Shown: positions 1-5,240 of the stretch, in pieces
Numbering within the stretch: the first letter of the stretch is position 1
Layout of the letters: each line of letters begins with the position of its first letter
Assembly: GCF_024708915.1 (NCBI RefSeq)
Contig: NZ_JANJXQ010000236.1
Span: 1 to 6,246 of the forward strand
Reading direction: 5' to 3'
DNA: 6,246 bases
Source: Thiobacillus sp.
GTDB lineage: Bacteria > Pseudomonadota > Gammaproteobacteria > Burkholderiales > Thiobacillaceae
Translations under genes and position numbers: made by a program
Notes under the pieces: model-generated
The model's database searches: none
Told to the model about the DNA's origin: nothing
Seen by the model: only the letters and a program-made list of their open reading frames with translations

Positions 1-1020
1 GAAATCGATCACGATCAGCCCGCCGAGGTCGCGCAGCCGCATCTGGCGGGCGATTTCGTCGGCCGCTTCGAGGTTGGTGTTGTAGGCGGTCTGCTCGACG
101 TCGCTGCCCTTGGTGGCGCGCGCCGAGTTGACGTCGACCGATACCAGCGCTTCGGTATGGTCGATCACGATGGCGCCGCCCGACGGCAGGTTGACCTGGC
201 GCGAGAACGCCGATTCGATCTGGTGCTCGATCTGGAAGCGCGAGAACAGCGGCACGTCGTCGCGGTAGAGCTTGACCTTGTTGACGTTGGCCGGCATCAC
301 GTGCGCCATGAACTGCTGCGCCTGCTCGAAGATGTCTTCGGTGTCGATCAGGATTTCGCCGATGTCCGCCGAGAAATAGTCGCGGATGGCGCGGATCACC
401 AGACTACCCTCCTGATAGATCAGGAAGGCGCCGGATTGCGGCTGCGCGGCACCGTCGATGGCTTTCCACAGGCTTAGCAGATAGTTGAGATCCCACTGGA
501 ATTCTTCGGCGCTGCGGCCGATGCCGGCGGTGCGTGCGATCAGGCTCATGCCTTCGGGGATGTCGAGCTGGGCCAGGGTGTCGCGCAGTTCGTTGCGCTC
601 CTCGCCCTCGATGCGGCGCGACACGCCGCCGCCGCGCGGGTTGGTCGGCATCAGCACGACGTAGCGGCCGGCCAGCGAGACGTAGGTGGTGAGCGCCGCG
701 CCCTTGTTGCCGCGCTCGTCCTTTTCCACCTGGACCAGCAGTTCCTGGCCTTCCTTGAGGTTTTCCGGGACGCGGCCGCCGTTGGGCAGGCAGGAACGGG
801 CGATTTCCTTGAACGGCAGGAAACCGTGGCGTTCGCAGCCGTAATCGATAAATGCGGCTTCGAGGCTGGGCTCGACGCGGGTGACGACACCCTTGTAGAT
901 ATTGCCCTTGCGTTGTTCCTTGCTGGCGGACTCGATGTCAAGGTCGACGAGCTTCTGTCCGTCGACGATGGCAACCCGGAGTTCTTCCGCCTGGGTTGCG
1001 TTGAAAAGCATGCGCTTCAT
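1..1020 (-). CDS. rne: Ribonuclease E, N-terminal catalytic half (3' end cut by window edge)
   Basis: RNase E is the main endoribonuclease for mRNA decay and for processing of rRNA and tRNA; its N-terminal half is catalytic and the C-terminal half usually scaffolds the degradosome. The 340 codons seen begin [10 protein letters not shown], the RNase E rather than RNase G type of start. An S1 RNA-binding region lies at about residues 38-125 ([23 protein letters not shown]). RTAG at 163-166 matches the 5'-phosphate sensor (E. coli Arg169/Thr170). The DNase I-like part contains [11 protein letters not shown], with Asp296 equivalent to catalytic Asp303, and Asp339 equivalent to Asp346, the second metal ligand, two codons from the edge. 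The zinc-link CPxC motif and the variable C-terminal half are outside the window. The start at 1020 fits homology and has a GGGAG Shine-Dalgarno six bases upstream. The gene is divergent from rluC, a common proteobacterial arrangement. Identity is very secure; only completeness is unknown. Confidence 0.97.
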   Translation of the reverse strand, partial: MKRMLFNATQAEELRVAIVDGQKLVDLDIESASKEQRKGNIYKGVVTRVEPSLEAAFIDYGCERHGFLPFKEIARSCLPNGGRVPENLKEGQELLVQVEKDERGNKGAALTTYVSLAGRYVVLMPTNPRGGGVSRRIEGEERNELRDTLAQLDIPEGMSLIARTAGIGRSAEEFQWDLNYLLSLWKAIDGAAQPQSGAFLIYQEGSLVIRAIRDYFSADIGEILIDTEDIFEQAQQFMAHVMPANVNKVKLYRDDVPLFSRFQIEHQIESAFSRQVNLPSGGAIVIDHTEALVSVDVNSARATKGSDVEQTAYNTNLEAADEIARQMRLRDLGGLIVIDF

Positions 1021-1026
1021 TGTTTA

Positions 1027-1031
1027 CTCCC
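1027..1031 (-). promoter_or_regulatory. Shine-Dalgarno sequence of rne
   Basis: GGGAG on the minus strand, six bases before the ATG at 1020-1018. It is a strong match to the anti-SD and fixes the rne start. Four of its five bases (GGGA) also lie in the 3' arm of the small hairpin at 1028-1049, so ribosome access could depend on that fold. Confidence 0.75.
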
Positions 1032-1049
1032 GCGCGCGCGCATACGGGA
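1028..1049 (-). promoter_or_regulatory. Leader hairpin that can cover the rne ribosome binding site
   Basis: In the RNA read from the minus strand, TCCCG (1049-1045) is a perfect complement of CGGGA (1032-1028), the latter overlapping the GGGAG Shine-Dalgarno sequence. The 12-base loop is mostly an alternating CG tract (1033-1041). A second perfect 6-bp stem, GCCGCC/GGCGGC with a 7-base loop, lies just upstream at 1061-1079. In enterobacteria RNase E regulates itself through structured elements in a long rne leader; an analogous role here is inference, and no sequence match to that element is claimed. A 5-bp stem can occur by chance in DNA this GC-rich. Confidence 0.35.
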
Positions 1050-1060
1050 CAGGCCAGACT

Positions 1061-1079
1061 GCCGCCTAGAGCGGGCGGC
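1061..1079 (-). promoter_or_regulatory. Second stem-loop in the rne leader
   Basis: The bases at 1079-1074 and 1066-1061 on the minus strand (GCCGCC and GGCGGC) form a perfect 6-bp GC stem with a seven-base loop, about 40 bases upstream of the rne start. It has no following U-tract, so it is not an intrinsic terminator. Together with the stem over the Shine-Dalgarno site it could make a compact structured leader. Confidence 0.3.
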
Positions 1080-1342
1080 TCATGCGATCACGTGTTGAAT
1101 TAGGTGAAGAGGCATGGAATAAAAGGTGTCCTGTTCCTGGAGAGCGTCGCCGGCCAGGCCGGATCGTCTTTCCGATTCCCGCTGGCGTGGGCCGAGCGTG
1201 AATGCTGATTTCGTATGCTTGTCGTCGCGTCATTGATAACATCGCTGCTTTGCCGATTGCGCGGGGCGGGTGGCTTCGACTGGCCGCGCCAAACTTGAGC
1301 TTGGCTGGGCGGCAGGAATCCAGACGGGCCGGGCTGGCGGCG

Positions 1343-1364
1343 GCCGGTGAGCGTGGTAACCGGC
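1343..1364. repeat. Inverted repeat upstream of the putative rluC -10 element
   Basis: GCCGGT at 1343-1348 and ACCGGC at 1359-1364 are perfect inverted 6-mers separated by 10 bases, giving 16 bases centre to centre. That geometry would suit a dimeric DNA-binding protein, and the position just upstream of TAAAAT would overlap a -35 region. It could equally be a chance repeat in GC-rich DNA; no regulator is suggested by the neighbours. Confidence 0.25.
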
Positions 1365-1372
1365 GTGATCTC

Positions 1373-1378
1373 TAAAAT
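1373..1378 (+). promoter_or_regulatory. Possible -10 element for the rluC operon
   Basis: TAAAAT matches the sigma-70 -10 consensus at five of six positions and stands out in GC-rich surroundings. No good -35 hexamer is present at the normal distance; the region where it would fall is instead covered by an inverted repeat (GCCGGT/ACCGGC, 1343-1364). A start near 1385 would leave a leader of about 55 bases before the rluC ATG. The call rests on one hexamer only. Confidence 0.25.
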
Positions 1379-1398
1379 GCCCGGCATGCAAGCCGGGC
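1379..1398 (+). promoter_or_regulatory. First stem-loop of the rluC leader
   Basis: GCCCGGC (1379-1385) and GCCGGGC (1392-1398) form a perfect 7-bp stem with a six-base loop (ATGCAA). It is followed by AAAA on this strand, so it is not a plus-strand terminator. On the minus strand it is followed by ATTTT, a weak terminator-like tail with no obvious transcript to stop. It begins right after the TAAAAT element, so part of it may precede the transcription start. Confidence 0.4.
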
Positions 1399-1402
1399 AA
1401 AA

Positions 1403-1427
1403 GGTCAGGCAAAATCCTGCCTGAACC
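1403..1427 (+). promoter_or_regulatory. Second stem-loop of the rluC leader, next to the ribosome binding site
   Basis: TCAGGCA (1405-1411) and TGCCTGA (1418-1424) pair perfectly over 7 bp around a six-base loop; GG at 1403-1404 can extend the stem with CC at 1426-1427 across a bulged A. The stem ends one base before the GGCGG ribosome binding site. CCGGC at 1426-1430 could instead pair with GCCGG at 1392-1396 in the first hairpin, which would cover part of that site. A switch between the two folds is possible but purely inferred. Confidence 0.35.
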
Positions 1428-1432
1428 GGCGG
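1428..1432 (+). promoter_or_regulatory. Ribosome binding site deciding the rluC start
   Basis: GGCGG is an imperfect Shine-Dalgarno sequence eight bases before ATG 1441 but only two bases before the in-frame GTG at 1435. The spacing favours ATG 1441 as the start. Confidence 0.5.
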
Positions 1433-1440
1433 TAGTGTAT

Positions 1441-2406
1441 ATGAAAAAGAATGACTTAGAGAAAGATTCGGTCCGGCGGTTGAGGATAGACGACAGCGCG
1501 GATAACCAGCGTCTCGACAACTTTCTGCTGGCGCGGCTGAAAGGCGTGCCGAAAAGCCGCATTTACAAGCTGGTGCGAGGCGGCGAGGTGCGGGTCAACG
1601 GCGGCCGGGCCGAGGTCGGCTACCGGCTGAAGCTGGGCGACGAAGTGCGCATCCCGCCGGTGCGTCTGGCCGTGCCGGTGATCACCCCCGCCACCCATTT
1701 GCCGCAAGGCGGCATCCGCCTGCTGCCGCATATCCTGTACCGCGACGACGCGCTGATTGCGCTGAACAAGCCGGCCGGCATGGCGGTGCACGGCGGCAGC
1801 GGCATTTCGCGCGGGGTGATCGAGCAGATGCGGCTGGAACTGCCGGAATGCCGCTATATGGAACTGGTGCACCGGCTCGACCGCGAAACCTCGGGGGTGC
1901 TGCTGATCGCGCTGAAGCGGCGTGCCCTGGTCGGGCTGCACGCGGCGATGCGCGACGGCAGGATCGAGAAGCGCTACCTGACGCTGGTGGCGGGGCGCTG
2001 GCCGAATCCGCTGCAGCATGTGAAACTGCCGCTGCACAAGCGGGTCACCGACGACGGCGAGAAGCGCGTCACGGTGCGCGACGCGGGGCAGACCGCGCAC
2101 ACCGTCTTCCGCCGTCTGCAATCGCACGCCGGGTTCACCCTGCTGGAAGCGGAACTGAAGACCGGGCGCACCCATCAGATTCGCGTGCATACCTCGCATC
2201 TGGGCTTTCCGATCGCGGGGGACGACAAATACGGCGACTTCGAACTCAACAGGCAACTGATGAAGCAGGGGCTGAAGCGGATGTTCCTGCATGCCGCCAG
2301 GCTGGCGTTCGAGCATCCCGTTTCGGGCGAGCGCATGCTGATCGAGGCGCCGCTGCCTGATGATTTGGCTGGATTTCTGGAAAAACTGAATGCCCAAGCA
2401 ATTTGA
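1441..2406 (+). CDS. rluC: 23S rRNA pseudouridine synthase RluC (positions 955/2504/2580 type)
   Basis: Member of the RluA family, which isomerises uridine to pseudouridine in 23S rRNA; E. coli RluC modifies U955, U2504 and U2580 near the peptidyl-transferase centre. The 321-residue protein is close to the E. coli length (319). It has an N-terminal S4 RNA-binding domain at about 24-74 (RLDNFLLARLKGVPKSRIYK, GDEVRIPP) and then the synthase domain. The latter includes LNKPAGMAVHGGSG (about 108-121), the catalytic motif HRLDRETSG with Asp147, and GRTHQIRVH near 242-250, all typical of RluC. ATG 1441 is preferred to GTG 1435 for spacing from GGCGG. The first ten codons are unusually AT-rich, which helps initiation in GC-rich genomes. 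It is the first gene of the plus-strand run and its last 17 bases overlap the HAD gene. Confidence 0.96.
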   Translation: MKKNDLEKDSVRRLRIDDSADNQRLDNFLLARLKGVPKSRIYKLVRGGEVRVNGGRAEVGYRLKLGDEVRIPPVRLAVPVITPATHLPQGGIRLLPHILYRDDALIALNKPAGMAVHGGSGISRGVIEQMRLELPECRYMELVHRLDRETSGVLLIALKRRALVGLHAAMRDGRIEKRYLTLVAGRWPNPLQHVKLPLHKRVTDDGEKRVTVRDAGQTAHTVFRRLQSHAGFTLLEAELKTGRTHQIRVHTSHLGFPIAGDDKYGDFELNRQLMKQGLKRMFLHAARLAFEHPVSGERMLIEAPLPDDLAGFLEKLNAQAI

Positions 2407-3046
2407 TTTACTGATTTTCGACTGGGACGGCACCCTGATGGATTCCGCCGGGGTGATCGTCGATTCGATCCAGCGTGCCTGCGAGGATATCGGCCTGCCG
2501 ACGCCGGGCGAGCGCGCGTCGCGCCAGATCATCGGCCTCGGCCTGATTCAGGCGCTGCAAACCCTGCTGCCGGACTTGCCGGCCGACGCCTACCCGCGGC
2601 TGGTCGAACGCTACCGCCATCACTATCTCGGCCGCGACACGCAGATTCCGCTGTTCGAGGGCGTCGAGACGGGGATCGGCCAGTTGTATGAAAGCGGGTT
2701 CCAGTTGGCGGTGGCCACCGGAAAAAGCCGCCTCGGCCTGTCCCGTGCGCTCGAAACCAGCGGGCTGGAGGCCCGGTTCGCCGCCACCCGCTGCGCCGAC
2801 CAGACGCATTCCAAGCCGCATCCGGCGATGGTGCTGGAACTGATGGCCGAACTGGATGCCGACCCCGCGCGCACCCTGGTGATCGGCGATACCAGCCACG
2901 ACCTGCTGATGGCGGCGAATGCCGGCGTCGCCAGCCTGGGGGTGACCTACGGCGCGCACGAAGCGGGCGATCTGCGGCCGCATGCGCCGCTGGCGCTGAT
3001 CGACAGTTTTAGCGGGGTGCACGCATGGCTTGCCGCGAACGCCTGA
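2390..3046 (+). CDS. HAD-IA family phosphatase (Gph-like)
   Basis: Haloacid dehalogenase superfamily hydrolase of 218 residues, probably a cytosolic phosphatase of a small phosphorylated metabolite. All four HAD motifs are present: motif I DWDGTLMDS with nucleophile Asp11 and acid Asp13; motif II at Thr110 (VATGKS); motif III Lys142 (SKPHP); motif IV GDTSHD with Asp167 and Asp171 for Mg2+. A helical C1 cap lies at about 18-83. The overall pattern resembles phosphoglycolate phosphatase and other subfamily IA enzymes, but substrate cannot be read from sequence. The ATG at 2390 lies inside the end of rluC (17-base overlap, different frame), and the gene's own end overlaps the next gene by 22 bases, so translation is probably coupled. 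A HAD gene next to rluC is, as I recall, common in betaproteobacteria. Family call is secure, substrate is not. Confidence 0.92.
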   Translation: MPKQFDLLIFDWDGTLMDSAGVIVDSIQRACEDIGLPTPGERASRQIIGLGLIQALQTLLPDLPADAYPRLVERYRHHYLGRDTQIPLFEGVETGIGQLYESGFQLAVATGKSRLGLSRALETSGLEARFAATRCADQTHSKPHPAMVLELMAELDADPARTLVIGDTSHDLLMAANAGVASLGVTYGAHEAGDLRPHAPLALIDSFSGVHAWLAANA

Positions 3047-3378
3047 TCTGCGCCGCCGCCGACCTGGCCGAACTGGGCAAGGGGGTGCGCTTCGAGGTGA
3101 CGCGTGCCGGCAGGCCCCAGCCTGCCTTCGTGGTGCGCTTCGCCGGCCAGCCGCGCGCCTTCCTCAACCAGTGCGGCCACGTGCCGGTGGAACTCGACTG
3201 GCAGGAAGGTGAGTTCTTCGACCACTCGCGGCTATACTTGATCTGTACTACCCACGGCGCGCTCTACCACCCCGCAAACGGACAGTGCGTGGGCGGACGC
3301 TGCGCCGGACGCGGCCTGATTCCCGTGCCGGTCGTCGAACGCGACGGCCATGTTTATCTGATGGAAGAACAACAATGA
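3025..3378 (+). CDS. Small single-domain Rieske [2Fe-2S] protein
   Basis: A 117-residue protein consisting almost entirely of one Rieske domain. The cluster ligands are visible: Cys50-Gly-His52 and, 21 residues on, Cys74-Thr-Thr-His77 followed by GALYHPANG, the usual pattern of two Cys and two His ligands. Two more cysteines at 88 and 93 (CVGGRC) sit in the GxC..GxC segment common in this family. There is no signal peptide or membrane anchor, so it should be a soluble cytoplasmic ferredoxin-like electron carrier or the ferredoxin part of an oxygenase. No oxygenase or reductase partner is encoded nearby, so the role is unknown. The ATG at 3025 has GGGGTG upstream and overlaps the HAD gene by 22 bases; its stop overlaps sppA as ATGA. 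The earlier in-frame context gives no better start. Confidence 0.9.
   Translation: MACRERLICAAADLAELGKGVRFEVTRAGRPQPAFVVRFAGQPRAFLNQCGHVPVELDWQEGEFFDHSRLYLICTTHGALYHPANGQCVGGRCAGRGLIPVPVVERDGHVYLMEEQQ
3363..3367 (+). promoter_or_regulatory. Shine-Dalgarno sequence of sppA
   Basis: GGAAG inside the last codons of the Rieske gene, seven bases before ATG 3375. It supports that start over any upstream codon in the same frame, where the sequence is only a shadow of the Rieske gene. Confidence 0.65.
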
Positions 3379-4313
3379 GTGAACCGACCCCCAATTGGGA
3401 ACGTGAAGTCCTGGAAAAACTGGCGCTGTCGGCCATTCGGGAACAGCGCCGCAGCCGCCACTGGAGCATTCTGTTCAAGACGCTCGGTTTCCTGTATCTC
3501 TTCATCGTATTGTTCCTGGCGGCCGGGTGGTTCGGTTCGGATGGGGTGTCCATCAAGGAGCACACCGCGCTGGTCGATCTGCAGGGCGTGATCGCCTCCG
3601 ATCAGGCCAGCGCTGATTCGGTGATCAGCAGCCTGCAGGGCGCATTCAAGGACAAGAAAACCAAGGGCGTGATCCTGCGTATCAACAGCCCCGGCGGCAG
3701 CCCGGTGCAGGCGGGACAGATCTACGATGAGATCAGGCGTCTGCGCGCACTGCATCCGAAAACCCCGCTGTACGCCGTGGTCGACGACATCTGCGCCTCG
3801 GGGGGCTATTACGTCGCCGCCGGTGCCGACAAGATCTTCGTCGACAAGGCCAGCATCGTCGGCTCCATCGGCGTGCTGATGGATGGTTTCGGCTTCACCC
3901 AGACCATGCAAAAGCTCGGCGTCGAACGCCGCCTGCTCACCGCAGGCGATAACAAGGGTTTTCTCGATCCGTTCTCGCCGGTAGACCCCAAGCAGGCGGC
4001 GTTCGCCAAGCAGATGCTCGAGGAAATCCACGGCCAGTTCATCGGCGTGGTGCGGGAAGGCCGCGGCAAGCGCCTACAGGAAACCCCCGAGATGTTCAGC
4101 GGCCTGGTGTGGAGCGGCGAAAAAAGCATCCAGCTCGGCCTCGCCGACGCGCTGGGCAATGTCGAGTCGGTCGCGCGCGACGTGATCAAGGCTGAAGACA
4201 TCGTCGATTACACCCAGCGCGAAGGCCTGGCCGCACGCCTCGCCGGCCGCCTGGGCGCATCCGTGGCCAAGGCGCTGATGCCGTTCGAGCAAGCCGGCGT
4301 CAGGCTGCGTTGA
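3375..4313 (+). CDS. sppA: Short-form signal peptide peptidase SppA (S49 serine peptidase)
   Basis: Membrane-bound S49 peptidase that degrades leftover signal peptides and other membrane fragments with a Ser/Lys dyad. The 312-residue product is the single-domain form, about half of E. coli SppA. A charged N-terminal tail is followed by one hydrophobic segment at about 32-51, so the catalytic domain should sit outside the cytoplasm. INSPGGSP lies at about 103-110; the nucleophile is Ser142 in ASGGYYVA and the general base Lys194 in GDNKGFLDPF. The 52-residue separation equals that of Ser147 and Lys199 in Bacillus subtilis SppA. SIGVLMD follows the usual family pattern. ATG 3375 overlaps the Rieske stop (ATGA) and has a GGAAG Shine-Dalgarno site; a longer open frame back to 3285 lacks homology. 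The stop overlaps the TTG of the next gene. Confidence 0.95.
   Translation: MSEPTPNWEREVLEKLALSAIREQRRSRHWSILFKTLGFLYLFIVLFLAAGWFGSDGVSIKEHTALVDLQGVIASDQASADSVISSLQGAFKDKKTKGVILRINSPGGSPVQAGQIYDEIRRLRALHPKTPLYAVVDDICASGGYYVAAGADKIFVDKASIVGSIGVLMDGFGFTQTMQKLGVERRLLTAGDNKGFLDPFSPVDPKQAAFAKQMLEEIHGQFIGVVREGRGKRLQETPEMFSGLVWSGEKSIQLGLADALGNVESVARDVIKAEDIVDYTQREGLAARLAGRLGASVAKALMPFEQAGVRLR
4302..4304 (+). promoter_or_regulatory. Weak ribosome binding site of the rof-like gene
   Basis: AGG at the end of sppA, five bases before TTG 4310. The site is short, so initiation at the rare TTG probably depends on ribosomes finishing sppA, whose TGA (4311-4313) overlaps the start codon. Confidence 0.35.
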
Positions 4314-4522
4314 GCGACTACCGGCCGATCGCCTGCGCCGACCACGAGCGGCTGGAGTTTGCCGCGCTCACGCGGCAGTGGCTGGAGGTGACGGTGGAGG
4401 GCGGCATGGCGCAGCGCCTGCTGCCGCTCGATGTGTACACCCGCGCTGGCGCGGAATGGCTCGATGCGCAAACCGAATCGGGCGACACGGTCACGCTCAG
4501 GCTCGATACGCTGAAATTCTGA
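4310..4522 (+). CDS. rof: Rof-like Rho-binding antiterminator
   Basis: A 70-residue protein resembling E. coli Rof (YaeO), a small Sm-like-fold protein that binds hexameric Rho near its primary RNA site and inhibits Rho-dependent termination. The N-terminus SDYRPIACADHERLEFA follows the Rof pattern (YxPIxCxDxxxLExA), followed by beta-strand segments with a conserved-looking DVYTRAGAEWL and a final GDTVTLRLDTL that parallels GETRELRLDKI of E. coli Rof. It is shorter than E. coli Rof (about 84 residues) because the C-terminal tail is absent. The TTG start is chosen because the homology begins immediately after it and no other start lies before the conserved part; TTG and the sppA stop share bases 4311-4312. 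It is the last gene of the run and ends 10 bases from the convergent gene. Family assignment is from recalled sequence, so good but not certain. Confidence 0.8.
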   Translation: MSDYRPIACADHERLEFAALTRQWLEVTVEGGMAQRLLPLDVYTRAGAEWLDAQTESGDTVTLRLDTLKF

Positions 4523-4532
4523 TTCCCGCGCT

Positions 4533-5240
4533 CTACGCGGCGATGCCGAATACCACCAGACGATCCTTGACCGCATCGGTCTGGCCGCGCCAGTTCCCGG
4601 CGCTGCGGGTCTGGATCAGCTGGCTGGGCAGGCTGAGATCCGCGCCGATGCTGATAAGCGTATTGGACGCGAGGGTCGTGGCCAGCGCATCCAGCAGCGC
4701 GGCACTGCGGTAGGGCGTCTCGATGAAGAGCTGGGTGGCGTGGTCGCGGCGCGCGGTCTTTTCCAGTTCGCGGATGGCCTGGCTGCGCTCGGGCTCCTTG
4801 GCGGGCAGGTAGCCGTGGAAGGCGAAGCGCTGTCCGCCCAGGCCCGAGGCCATCAGCGCCAGCAGGATCGACGATGGGCCGATCAGCGGCACCACCGGAA
4901 TGTTTTCACGATGCGCGGCCATGACCAGCGCCGCGCCGGGGTCGGCCACGGCCGGACAGCCCGCTTCCGACAACAGGCCGACGTCGTGGCCTGCCTTGAG
5001 CGGCACCAGCAGCGGCGGGATGGCGGCAGCCGGGGTGTGTTCGTTGAGTTCTTCGAGATGCAGCGACTGCAGCGGCTGCGGGTGGCCCATCGCCTTGAGG
5101 TGCGCGCGCGCCGTCTTGGCGCGCTCGACGACGAAGTGCTCGAGCCGGCGCGTGACGGCAAGAGTCTCAGGCGGCAGGCACGCGTCCGGACTGACCGGCC
5201 CCAGTGGCACCGGGATGAGGTAGAGGGTGCCGGCGCTCAT
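4533..5240 (-). CDS. Divergent RsmI-family SAM-dependent methyltransferase
   Basis: A 235-residue protein of the tetrapyrrole (corrin/porphyrin) methylase fold, closest to RsmI, which 2'-O-methylates C1402 of 16S rRNA. Family segments in order: LYLIPVPLGP (6-15), GLLSEAGCPAVADPG (88-102), IGPSSILLALMASGL (120-134), FHGYLPAKEPER (141-152) and LFIETPYRS (171-179). Several hallmarks differ from RsmI: the TPIGNL loop reads VPLGPV, the AEDTRHT segment reads VERAKTA (38-44), and SDAGTP reads SEAGCP. The C-terminal region found in about 280-residue RsmI is missing. It is therefore probably a paralogue with another substrate, not RsmI itself; the substrate is unknown. The ATG at 5240 overlaps the maf stop as ATGA, with no obvious Shine-Dalgarno sequence, so translation is likely coupled. 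The TAG ends 10 bases from the convergent rof-like gene. Confidence 0.85.
   Translation of the reverse strand: MSAGTLYLIPVPLGPVSPDACLPPETLAVTRRLEHFVVERAKTARAHLKAMGHPQPLQSLHLEELNEHTPAAAIPPLLVPLKAGHDVGLLSEAGCPAVADPGAALVMAAHRENIPVVPLIGPSSILLALMASGLGGQRFAFHGYLPAKEPERSQAIRELEKTARRDHATQLFIETPYRSAALLDALATTLASNTLISIGADLSLPSQLIQTRSAGNWRGQTDAVKDRLVVFGIAA

Larger units (their letters stand above)
1021..1440. other. Divergent rne/rluC intergenic region with both leaders and promoters; no gene seen
   Basis: These 420 bases separate the outward-facing starts of rne and rluC. The short open frames inside them (minus-strand frames between 1100 and 1562) show no domain, have compositions typical of GC-rich chance frames, and run antisense into rluC, so I call no gene. 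Both promoters must lie here unless transcription enters from elsewhere. The stretch is less GC-rich in patches (1090-1130, 1200-1255), as expected for promoter or single-stranded leader RNA. A near-perfect palindrome at 1150-1162 (CCGGC, three-base loop, GCCGG) and the stem-loops listed separately are the main structural elements. No clear -35/-10 pair was found for rne. Confidence 0.6.

Noticed and set aside
157..477. A 106-residue plus-strand frame opposite rne
   Set aside because: Antisense to catalytic-domain codons of RNase E, with shadow-like Asp/Arg/Val/Leu-rich composition.
1031..1041. Alternating CG tract upstream of rne as a Z-DNA or microsatellite feature
   Set aside because: Only 11 bases long and readily expected in GC-rich DNA; noted only as the loop of the leader hairpin.
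1095..1123. A possible plus-strand promoter: TTGAAT, 17 bases, AATAAA
   Set aside because: Both hexamers are imperfect and it would give rluC a leader of more than 300 bases; AT-rich leader sequence of rne explains it as well.
1100..1387. A 95-residue minus-strand frame in the rne/rluC intergenic region
   Set aside because: No recognisable domain, low-complexity composition, no good ribosome binding site, and it lies where rne promoter and leader sequences are expected. Only conservation in relatives could revive it.
1456..2532. A 358-residue open frame on the minus strand opposite rluC
   Set aside because: It is antisense to a clear RluC, rich in His, Gln, Arg and Pro as expected of a GC-rich shadow frame, with no domain.
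3285..3374. Extension of the sppA frame upstream to 3285
   Set aside because: The extra 30 residues are an Arg-rich shadow of the Rieske gene without homology, while ATG 3375 has a good Shine-Dalgarno site and an ATGA overlap.
4526..4540. A short hairpin in the convergent gap considered as a bidirectional terminator
   Set aside because: The stem is only 5 bp and there is no run of U on either side.
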